The notes beneath the pieces are model-generated. The model searched no databases. It was not told the DNA's origin and saw nothing but the letters and a program-made list of their open reading frames with translations. Positions 33,355 through 39,931 of a stretch of DNA of 39,931 nucleotides are shown piece by piece. The DNA comes from DASQFD01 sp035633255. GTDB taxonomy: Bacteria > Actinomycetota > Actinomycetes > Actinomycetales > Dermatophilaceae. The stretch lies in assembly GCA_035633255.1 (NCBI GenBank), contig DASQFD010000063.1:1-39931 (forward strand), read 5' to 3'. Both the position numbers and the translations under genes were made by a program. The stretch's first letter is position 1, and each line of letters begins with the position of its first letter.

Positions 33355-34611
33355 TCAGGATAGGTGGCCCCGACGACTTGGGGAAGGTTGTTCACCCGCA
33401 ATGAGGCTCGCCGGGCGCACCGATCCCGCGCCGAAACGCGCGCTGGCGCGGTCGACCGCCCGGTCGGCGTCCCGCCAGCCGTGGTCCGGCTCGTCCAGGA
33501 GGCCCTGGATCGGGGCGGACTCCACGGGGACCAGCTTCTCCAGCCGCACCCCGACGAGCCTGACCCGGGCCCGCTGCAGCCCCAGGGCGTCGTAGAGCCG
33601 ACGCACCGTGTCGTAGATCACCCGGCTGGTGTCGGTGGGCTCGCGCAGGGTCCTCGACCGGGTGATCGTCGTGAAGTCGGCGAACCGCACCTTGACGGTG
33701 ACCGTGCGCCCCGTCATCCCGGCGGCGCGCATCCGGGCCGCCGTGCGGTCGCTGAGCTTGAGCAGCTGGCGGTGCACGACCACGGGGTCGTCGACGTCGA
33801 CGTCGAAGGTCTCGTCCGCGCCGATGCTCCGCTCCCGCTGCTCGCGCTCGACCGGCCGCGGGTCCCTCCCCCAGGCGAGGTCGTGCAGGTGGGAGCCGGT
33901 GGCCTCCCCGAGCGCCCGCACGAGGGTGGTGACGGGGGTGTGGGCCAGGTCCGCGACGGTGCGCAGGCCCAGCCGGGTCAGGGCCTCCTCGGTCCGCTCC
34001 CCCACCCCCCACAGCGCACCGACGGGGAGCTGCTGGACGAAGGCGACGACCTCCTCACCCGGGACGACGACCATGCCGTCGGGCTTCGCCAGGCCCGAGG
34101 CGAGCTTGGCGACGAACTTGGTCGGCGCCACCCCGACCGAGCAGGTCAGGCCGGTCTCGTCGGTGACGGTGTCGCGGATCAGGGCGCCGATCAGCGCCGG
34201 GCTGCCCAGGCGGCGGAGCGCCCCGGAGACGTCGAGAAAGGCCTCGTCGAGCGACACCGGCTCGACGACCGGGCTCACGGACCGGAAGACCTCCAGGACG
34301 GCGTCCGAGAGCCGGGCGTACAGCGCGTGCTCGGGGGGCAGGACGATGGCACCGGGGCACAGCCGGCGGGCCCGACCCATCGGCATGGCGGAGGTGACCC
34401 CGAAGCGGCGGGCCTCGTACGTGGCGGAGAGCACGACCCCACGGGAGCCACGACCACCGACGATGACCGGGGTGCCGACGAGCTCGGGGCGGGAGAGCAG
34501 CGACGCGCTCGCGAAGAAGGCGTCCAGGTCGACGTGGAGGACGGTGCAGCCGGTGTCGTCGGGGGATCCGGGCGTGGTGCGCTCGGGGAGCGAGAACTGG
34601 CGGCGGCTCAT
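33355..34611 (-). CDS. dinB: DNA polymerase IV (Y family)
   Basis: 418 residues. Error-prone translesion polymerase. Palm catalytic motifs LHVDLDAFFASASL and VVEPVSLDEAFLDVSG; GVAPTKFVAKLASGLAKPDG; helix-hairpin-helix thumb LWGVGERTEEALTRLGLRTVADL; little finger with LRVGV-like RVRLVGVRLEKLV. The C-terminus (GEQPSPSRRGHLS) lacks an evident QxxLF clamp-binding peptide. Start ATG 34611 begins MSRRQFSLPERT; no ribosome site is evident, and no SOS box lies in the 40 bases upstream. It follows the methyltransferase gene on the same strand and may share its transcript. Confidence 0.95.
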   Translation of the reverse strand: MSRRQFSLPERTTPGSPDDTGCTVLHVDLDAFFASASLLSRPELVGTPVIVGGRGSRGVVLSATYEARRFGVTSAMPMGRARRLCPGAIVLPPEHALYARLSDAVLEVFRSVSPVVEPVSLDEAFLDVSGALRRLGSPALIGALIRDTVTDETGLTCSVGVAPTKFVAKLASGLAKPDGMVVVPGEEVVAFVQQLPVGALWGVGERTEEALTRLGLRTVADLAHTPVTTLVRALGEATGSHLHDLAWGRDPRPVEREQRERSIGADETFDVDVDDPVVVHRQLLKLSDRTAARMRAAGMTGRTVTVKVRFADFTTITRSRTLREPTDTSRVIYDTVRRLYDALGLQRARVRLVGVRLEKLVPVESAPIQGLLDEPDHGWRDADRAVDRASARFGAGSVRPASLIAGEQPSPSRRGHLS

Positions 34612-34651
34612 CGTGCGGGATCGAGGTGGGTGGGGCTCGCCGGTGCGCCGG

Positions 34652-35416
34652 TCAGGGCCGGGAGGCGAGCACGTGGACGGCGGTTGCGAGCTCGGCCAGG
34701 ACCGGGTGAGCAGCGGCGTCCCGCTCCAGCGCGTGCAGCGCCGAGCGCTCCGCCTCGGACTCGGTGTGCACGGAGGGCACGAGGTCGACGAAGTGCCGCA
34801 CGCCGTGGACGTCGTCGACGACGAGCCCGCCCGCCTCGACGAGTGCCACCACCTCGGCCCGGTCGAACCGGCGCGGGGCGGGGTCGCCGGGGCCGGAGCG
34901 GCCGTCCGGACTGGTGAGGACGGCCCGAGCCGCGTCGAACTGGCCGGAGAGCGCCCGGGCCAGGACGGCGGCGAGCCGCTGGGCGACCACGAGGGAGAGG
35001 ACGCCGCCGGGGGCGAGGACGGCGGCGAGCCGCCCGATCGTGGCGGAGGGGTCGTCGACGTGCTCGAGGGTGCCGTGGCAGCAGACCAGGTCGACCGGCT
35101 CACCGTGGAGGATCTCGCCCAGGCCGTCGGCGTCTCCCTGCGTCGCGGTGACCCGGCCGGCGGCACCGGTCTCGGCGGCGCGGCGGCGTAGCGAGGCGAG
35201 CGCGTCGGGGCTCGGGTCGACGACGGTGACGTCGTGGCCGGCCTCGGCCAGCGGGACGGCGAGGCCGCCGGTGCCCCCGCCGAGGTCGAGGACGCGCAAC
35301 GGCCGGCCCAGGCGTTCGGTGGCGGCGGCGACCGCCGCGTCGACGCTCTCGCGCACCGCTGCCGTGCGCAGACCGGCTCCGCCACCTCGACGGGGTCGCA
35401 CGCGGTCGTCGGGCAC
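34652..35416 (-). CDS. Class I SAM-dependent methyltransferase
   Basis: 254 residues. SAM site RVLDLGGGTGGLAVPLAEAG, then VTVVDPSPDALASL, DADGL and LVCCHGTLEHVDDPSATIGRLAAVLAPGGVLSLVV: a Methyltransf_11/UbiE-like fold. The C-terminal half (RRFDRAEVVALVEAGGLVVDDVHGVRHFVDLVPS) suggests a small-molecule or cofactor substrate, but none can be named. Start GTG 35416 has AGGAGG six bases upstream; longer in-frame versions run into dnaE2. It is placed between dnaE2 and dinB, all on one strand with gaps of about 40 bases, so it may be damage-induced with them. A methyltransferase next to dinB is common in actinobacteria. Confidence 0.9.
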   Translation of the reverse strand: MPDDRVRPRRGGGAGLRTAAVRESVDAAVAAATERLGRPLRVLDLGGGTGGLAVPLAEAGHDVTVVDPSPDALASLRRRAAETGAAGRVTATQGDADGLGEILHGEPVDLVCCHGTLEHVDDPSATIGRLAAVLAPGGVLSLVVAQRLAAVLARALSGQFDAARAVLTSPDGRSGPGDPAPRRFDRAEVVALVEAGGLVVDDVHGVRHFVDLVPSVHTESEAERSALHALERDAAAHPVLAELATAVHVLASRP

Positions 35417-35456
35417 CGGGACCCTCCTGGGTGGGGTGTCGGGAACGAGTCCCACC

Positions 35457-38400
35457 CTAGTGCCCCGAGCTTCCCGGGCTGGAGTGCCACAGCTTGCGTG
35501 GCGGCAGCAGCTCGCCCCCGGCGGGCACGCCCCGGCCGTCACGGGGGCCCGCTCCGGCCGGCGCGATGTCGGCATAGGGCGACTGGCGGAACCCGGACGC
35601 GTGGACGAGGACCCGGCGTCCGCTCCCGTGGGTGCCGGTGCCGGTGTCGGTGCCGGCGCCGGCGCCGGGCGCACCGGCATACCCCTGCACGGCCCGCCGC
35701 TCGGCCGCGGCCAGGGCCTCGGTGACCGCCTCGGTCCCCCCGCGCTGCCACGACTCCCACAGCGCGGACAGCTCCCACGCACCGGTCGCCCGCAGCGAGA
35801 TGCCACGGGCACCGGTGCGGCGGACCACCCCGCGGACGACGAGCAGCCAGGAGTGGAAGACGACCTCGGCGTAGGGGCCCTGGACGTCCTCGAAGAAGGT
35901 GCAGTCGGCCAGCCCGGTGCCGTCGTCGAGGGTGAGGAAGACGACCCGGCGACCCGAGCGCACCGGCGGGGTCTGGGTGGCGACCTTGACCCCGGCGACG
36001 AGGACCTCGCTGCGGCTGCGCGCCCCCAGCAGGTCCCGGCTGCGGACCACCTCGAGCGCGTCGAGGAGGGGGGCGTAGAAGTCGACGACGTGGGCCGAGG
36101 CGTCCAGCCCGAGCACGTCGAGCTCGGCCCGCACCCGCTCGGTGCCGGTCATCTCGGGCAGGCCGCTGCCCGGGGCGAGCCGGGGCCGGTCGCCGAGGTC
36201 CAAGGTGAGCTGCACCGGGTGGTCCGAGGTCGCGGCCTCGCGCGGTGCCTGCGACTGGGCGGCGGCCCGGGCCCGCACGCCCTGCTCCGCCCCCCCGGCG
36301 CCAGCGGGGCCCCCGGCGCGAGCGGGGCCCCCGGCGCGAACGGCCACCCCGGCGCCCGCGGCGCCCGCCCGGTGCCACCGGTCCAGCTCGGCGACGTGGA
36401 GCAGCAGGTCCCGCCGGGTGACCCGGCCCCGTCGGCCGAGCCCGGCGCCGGCTCCCCTCCCCGCCCCGGCCCGCCCCGCCCCGGCACCGTGGAGCGCGTC
36501 GAACGCCCCGGCGAGGACGAGCCGCTCGACGACCGGCCGGCTCACCCGGGCCCGGAGCCAGAAGTCACCGAGGTCGGTGAACGGCCGGCCGGCGACGGCG
36601 CGGGCCACCTCCGCCTCGCTCATCCCCTTGACGTCGGAGAGCGAGAGCCGGATGCCGTAGCCGCGGCCGTCGGGCAGGTCCGGGGAGGCCGGCGGCGGGC
36701 CGGCCGGGCCGTCGTCGTCGAGCCGCTCGATGCGGTAGGTGTCGCCGGAGGCGTTGACGTCGAGCGGGAGGACGGCGATGCCGAGCGAGCGGGCGTCGTC
36801 GAGGATGAGCCGCTTGGGGTACATGCCCGGGTCGTGGGTGAGCACCCCGGCGAGGAAGGCCGCGGGATGGTGGGTCTTCAGCCAGGCGGAGTGGTAGGTC
36901 GGCAGGGCGAAGGCCGCCGCGTGCGCCTTGCAGAAGCCGAAGGAGGCGAAGGACCGCAGCACCTCCCAGATCCGGTCGACGTCGGCCGGGGCGTAGCCGC
37001 GGGCCCGGGCGGCCGGGCGCCACCACGCCTCGACCTCGGCCTGCCCGTCCTTGGTCCCCATCGTCCGGCGCACCTCGTCCGCCTCGGCGAGGGTCACCCC
37101 GGTGGTCTCGGCGACGATCCGCAGGACCTGCTCGTGGAAGACGACGACGCCCTCGGTCTCGGCGAGCGCGGGCCGCAGGCTCGGGTGCAGGTGGGTCGGC
37201 TCGGCCCACCCGTGCCGGGCCTCGAGGAACGGGGTGATCATGTCCGACTTCACCGGCCCGGGCCGGAAGAGCGAGATGTCGATGACGAGGTCGCCGAACC
37301 GCTCGGGCCCGAACTTCCCGATCAGCTCGCGCTGGCCGGGGCTCTCGATCTGGAAGCAGCCCAGGGTGTGGGTGGTGCGGATCATCCGGTAGGTCGCCTC
37401 GTCGTCGAGCGGCACCTGCGCCTCGTCGTCGAGGTCGACCCGGACGCCGTCGACCCGCCCCACCTCGGCGACCGCGTGCGCCATCGCGGACTGCATCCGG
37501 ATGCCGAGGACGTCGAGCTTGAGCAGGCCGAGGGTCTCGACGTCGTCCTTGTCGAACTGGCTCATCGGGAACCCCAGCCAGCTCGCCTCGACGGGCGTCC
37601 GGTCGAGCAGGCCGGAGTTGGACAGCACCACCCCGCACGGGTGGAGCGCGACGTGCCGCGGGAGCCCGTCGAGCCGCTCGACGAGGTCGAAGAACGTCGC
37701 GAGCCGCGGGGCGTCGAGCCCGCGGGAGCGCAGCTCGGGCAGGTCGGCGACGGCGCGCCGGGCGTCGCGGGCGCGGATGTGCGGGAACGCCTTGGCGATC
37801 TCGTCGACCTCGGTCGGCGGCATCCCCAGGGCCGCGCCGACGTCCCGGACGGCGTGGCGCACCTTGTAGGTGTCGACCATCGACACGCAGGTCACCCGCT
37901 CGCCGCCGAAGCGCTCGAGGACCGCTTCGTACATCTCGGTGCGCCGGGCCGACTCGACGTCGATGTCGATGTCCGGCAGCTCGGCCCGCAGCGTGGAGCA
38001 GAACCGCTCCATGAGCAGGTCGTGCCGGATCGGGTCCACGCCGCTGATCCCGAGCAGGTAGGTGACGAGGGACCCCGCCCCGGACCCGCGGGCGGCCACC
38101 CGCACGCCCCGCTCCCGGATGAGGTCGACGACCTCGGCCACGGTGAGGAAGTACGTCGGGTAGCCGAGGGTGGCGATGACCCGCAGCTCGTCGTCGAGCC
38201 GGGCGTCGACCGCGCGCCGCTCCGCGCCGCCGGCCGTGGGGTAGCGGGCCCCGACCGCAGCCCGGCACCGCCGCTCCAGGACCCCCTGGGGGTCGGTGCC
38301 GGGCGGGATGCCGAGAACCTCCTGCTCGGGCAGGTGCACCGAGCCGATGCCGAGGTCCTCCCGGCCGTCCTGGGCGCACTCCTCGGCGACGGCGAGCGTG

Positions 38401-39488
38401 GCGGCGAGGAGCGCGTCGACCCGTGTCGCCCCACCAACCCCACCAACCCTAAAGGCCTCACTGGCCCCACCGGCCCCACCGGCCCGGCGTGACGCATCGC
38501 CCGCGCCGGGCCCGGTGGCCGCGACGACCTCCCGCGCCACGGCGCGCATCGTCGCCGCGCCGGCGAGGTGGCCGGCGTCGGTGACCCGGTCGAGGTGGCG
38601 GGAGTCCAGGACCACGAGGCGACGGGCCGCGTCGAGGACGTCGACGGTCCGGACGTCGTCGCGGTCGGCGTGCCGGACCGCACCGCTGAGGACGGCGGTC
38701 ACCCCCACCTCGTCGGCGAGGCCGAGGAGCCGGGCGGCGTGGGCCCGCGAGCCGGGCGTGCCGTCCGGCCCGCCGTGGTGGACGACCTCGACCGCGAGCC
38801 CGTCGCGGGGCAGCAGCACCCGCCAGCGGGCGAGGAGCGCCCGGGCGAGGTCGCGCCGCCGGGCGAGCAGGGCCCGGCCGACGTCGGAGTCCGGGCCGAG
38901 GAGGAGCAGCAGCCGGCTCGGACCGTCCTCCGCCCCGCCGGCTCCCCCGGTCCCCGCGTGGTCCCCCACGGCACCCCCGCGGGCCCACCGCGCCAGGAGC
39001 TCCGGGGTCGTGACCGGCCGGCCCCGATCCCCCCGCAGGTGGGTGTCGGTGACGAGGCGGCAGAGCGCCGCCCACCCCGACCCGCGCGGCACCCCGGCCG
39101 CCCGGCCACGGGCGAGGACGGTCACCCGGGGCAGCCGCGGGTCGACGCTCGCGCCGCCACGCACCGGGGTGCGTGCCTGCGCCGCCGTGGTGCGCGCGTG
39201 CGCCGCCGTGGTGCGTGCCGGTGCCGGCACGGCCCCGCCGCGGACACCCCCGAGGTCGCCGTGGTCGACGGCGAGGTCCACCCCGAGGACGGGTGCGATC
39301 CCGGCCCGTGTCGCGGCCCGGGTGAACCGGACCGCGCCGTAGAGCCCGTCACGGTCGGTGAGCGCGAGGGCGGGCTGCCCGTCGGCGGCGGCCCGCTCGA
39401 CGAGCGCCTCGGGGGTCGACGCGCCGTAACGCATCGAGAACCCGGAGGCCACGTGGAGGTGGGCGAAGGAGTCGGTTGTCGATGCCAT
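35457..39488 (-). CDS. dnaE2: Error-prone DNA polymerase DnaE2 (ImuC), enlarged
   Basis: C-family polymerase of SOS mutagenesis. The PHP domain begins FAHLHVASGFSMRYGASTPEALVERAAADG and LALTDRDGLYGAV; polymerase catalytic aspartates in LPDIDIDVESARR and a later CFQIESPGQRELIGKFGP; HhH region and a C-terminal OB-fold (VLVAGVKVATQTPPV). 1343 residues, against about 1050-1150 in most DnaE2. The excess is low-complexity Ala/Gly/Arg/Pro in at least three places: in the PHP domain (about 85-125), about 340-355 (coded around 38430-38490), and about 1010-1085 (18-bp DNA repeats near 36295-36350). QLTLDL at about 1093-1098 fits the clamp-binding consensus QLxLxL. No imuB is seen beside it. ATG 39488; no clear ribosome site. 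Confidence 0.94.
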   Translation of the reverse strand: MASTTDSFAHLHVASGFSMRYGASTPEALVERAAADGQPALALTDRDGLYGAVRFTRAATRAGIAPVLGVDLAVDHGDLGGVRGGAVPAPARTTAAHARTTAAQARTPVRGGASVDPRLPRVTVLARGRAAGVPRGSGWAALCRLVTDTHLRGDRGRPVTTPELLARWARGGAVGDHAGTGGAGGAEDGPSRLLLLLGPDSDVGRALLARRRDLARALLARWRVLLPRDGLAVEVVHHGGPDGTPGSRAHAARLLGLADEVGVTAVLSGAVRHADRDDVRTVDVLDAARRLVVLDSRHLDRVTDAGHLAGAATMRAVAREVVAATGPGAGDASRRAGGAGGASEAFRVGGVGGATRVDALLAATLAVAEECAQDGREDLGIGSVHLPEQEVLGIPPGTDPQGVLERRCRAAVGARYPTAGGAERRAVDARLDDELRVIATLGYPTYFLTVAEVVDLIRERGVRVAARGSGAGSLVTYLLGISGVDPIRHDLLMERFCSTLRAELPDIDIDVESARRTEMYEAVLERFGGERVTCVSMVDTYKVRHAVRDVGAALGMPPTEVDEIAKAFPHIRARDARRAVADLPELRSRGLDAPRLATFFDLVERLDGLPRHVALHPCGVVLSNSGLLDRTPVEASWLGFPMSQFDKDDVETLGLLKLDVLGIRMQSAMAHAVAEVGRVDGVRVDLDDEAQVPLDDEATYRMIRTTHTLGCFQIESPGQRELIGKFGPERFGDLVIDISLFRPGPVKSDMITPFLEARHGWAEPTHLHPSLRPALAETEGVVVFHEQVLRIVAETTGVTLAEADEVRRTMGTKDGQAEVEAWWRPAARARGYAPADVDRIWEVLRSFASFGFCKAHAAAFALPTYHSAWLKTHHPAAFLAGVLTHDPGMYPKRLILDDARSLGIAVLPLDVNASGDTYRIERLDDDGPAGPPPASPDLPDGRGYGIRLSLSDVKGMSEAEVARAVAGRPFTDLGDFWLRARVSRPVVERLVLAGAFDALHGAGAGRAGAGRGAGAGLGRRGRVTRRDLLLHVAELDRWHRAGAAGAGVAVRAGGPARAGGPAGAGGAEQGVRARAAAQSQAPREAATSDHPVQLTLDLGDRPRLAPGSGLPEMTGTERVRAELDVLGLDASAHVVDFYAPLLDALEVVRSRDLLGARSRSEVLVAGVKVATQTPPVRSGRRVVFLTLDDGTGLADCTFFEDVQGPYAEVVFHSWLLVVRGVVRRTGARGISLRATGAWELSALWESWQRGGTEAVTEALAAAERRAVQGYAGAPGAGAGTDTGTGTHGSGRRVLVHASGFRQSPYADIAPAGAGPRDGRGVPAGGELLPPRKLWHSSPGSSGH

Positions 39489-39506
39489 CGGAGGTCCGAG
39501 TCGGTA

Positions 39507-39613
39507 TGCCGGTGGGTGCCGGGTGGGTGGGTGTGCCGGTGGGTCGGTGTGCCGGCGGGTGCCGGTGGGTCGGTGTGCCGGTGGGTGCCGGGTGGGTGGG
39601 TGTGCCGGTGGGT
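39507..39613. repeat. Duplicated 38-bp G/T-rich repeat upstream of dnaE2
   Basis: The 38-base sequence at 39507-39544 is repeated without change at 39576-39613 (69 bases apart). Both copies and the segment between are built from GCCGGTGGGT-type units. It fills the gap between the HEPN gene stop and dnaE2. Confidence 0.88.
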
Positions 39614-39628
39614 GAGGCGGGTGCCCGC

Positions 39629-39931
39629 TCAGGCGCTGCGGATCGGGGCGAGCCGGGTGGACCCGTCGTGGTGGACCGGCAGGCCGAGGCGGGCGGCGAC
39701 GAGGTCGACGAAGCCCTCCGCGGCGCGCAGGAGGTCGTCGGCCTCACGGACGCTGACCCGGGCCCGGCCGGCCTCGACGGCGACCCGACGCCCCCCGGCC
39801 ACGGCGAAGTACGCCGCCTCCTCGGCGAGCTCGGGCGCGAGCGCGGCGGCGGCCGTCCACGGGTCGTGCGGGCGCCCGGCGCCACGGCGGGCGGGTGCGG
39901 TGGCGACGAGCGCCGCGGCGGCGCACCGGGC
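39629..39931 (-). CDS. SAV_6107-family HEPN domain protein, 3' part
   Basis: About 100 C-terminal residues are present; the start is beyond the right edge. Reading the frame that ends at 39629 gives PWTAAAALAPELAEEAAYFAVAGG, then AGRARVSVREADDLLRAAEGFVDLV. That is the pattern of SAV_6107-type HEPN proteins (PELAEWAAFF...AREADDLLRDAE), which lie near dinB/DUF3040 in streptomycetes. HEPN domains are helical and often bind or cut RNA or nucleotides; no function is known for this subgroup. Same strand as dnaE2, about 140 bases upstream of it. Confidence 0.72.
   Translation of the reverse strand, partial: ARCAAAALVATAPARRGAGRPHDPWTAAAALAPELAEEAAYFAVAGGRRVAVEAGRARVSVREADDLLRAAEGFVDLVAARLGLPVHHDGSTRLAPIRSA

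Noticed and set aside
34764..38492. Long plus-strand open frame opposite dnaE2 and the methyltransferase
   Set aside because: Composition-driven shadow; the minus-strand genes have full domain motifs.
35457..39488. Replicative DnaE1
   Set aside because: The N-terminal FAHLHVASGFSMRYGAS and the overall motif order are of the DnaE2 type, and the neighbours are translesion genes.
39629..39931. ImuB or ImuA' upstream of dnaE2
   Set aside because: The translated frame lacks Y-family or RecA-like motifs and fits a SAV_6107-type HEPN C-terminus.
1..39931. tRNA, rRNA, insertion sequence or phage genes
   Set aside because: I looked for CCA-ended cloverleafs, transposase-like frames and integrase motifs and saw none; a tRNAscan or HMM run would be needed to be certain.

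Overview
This is a high-GC actinobacterial chromosome segment, most likely from the Intrasporangiaceae/Ornithinimicrobiaceae end of the Micrococcales. The evidence is G/C-ending codons, many GTG starts, actinobacteria-only families (DUF3159, DUF3710, DUF4193, DUF5998, DUF7455, SepH, SAV_6107-type HEPN) and gene order shared with other actinobacteria. No rRNA, tRNA, CRISPR array, prophage or insertion sequence was found.

Layout. (1) 1-1374: the tail of a sugar ABC permease and a Coq4-like metalloprotein. (2) 1390-4807: a small SOS-box gene and aconitase, the latter behind a perfect 18-bp palindrome. (3) 4833-13462: a block I recall as matching M. tuberculosis Rv2689c-Rv2701c: RNA methyltransferase, APC permease, two TrkA/Ceo proteins, DUF3159, OB-fold protein, DUF3710, dUTPase, DUF4193, SuhB-like phosphatase. 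(4) 13459-24804: coproporphyrin ferrochelatase, SepH, thymidine kinase, a phosphodiesterase-fold protein, DUF5998, a GNAT/acyl-CoA-synthetase fusion, a nitroreductase and topoisomerase IV subunit A. (5) 24900-29505: an AglEFG-type alpha-glucoside importer with a LacI-family regulator, lying between parC and parE. (6) 29570-32777: parE, DUF7455 and DUF456. (7) 32844-39931, minus strand: DUF3040, DNA polymerase IV, a methyltransferase, an unusually long DnaE2 and the 3' part of a SAV_6107-type HEPN gene.

Functionally the window mixes housekeeping (TCA cycle, heme, dUTP and thymidine metabolism, potassium/pH homeostasis, division, decatenation), a sugar-uptake cassette, and a DNA-damage block with two error-prone polymerases. 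Many neighbours overlap by 1-4 bases (TGATG, TAGTG, GTGA), which suggests translational coupling. Several genes have a -10-like hexamer 6-7 bases before the start codon and no ribosome site, which suggests leaderless mRNAs.

The items most worth a second look are: an over-represented GTATGCC/GGCATAC heptamer that appears in three reading-frame registers and between genes, forcing rare codons; a perfect LexA-type box on an uncharacterised gene; a Coq4 motif in what should be a menaquinone organism; the sugar cassette between parC and parE; the palindrome at acnA; and a DnaE2 with a clamp-like QLTLDL motif and low-complexity expansions. I did not find one clear-cut new multi-gene system.
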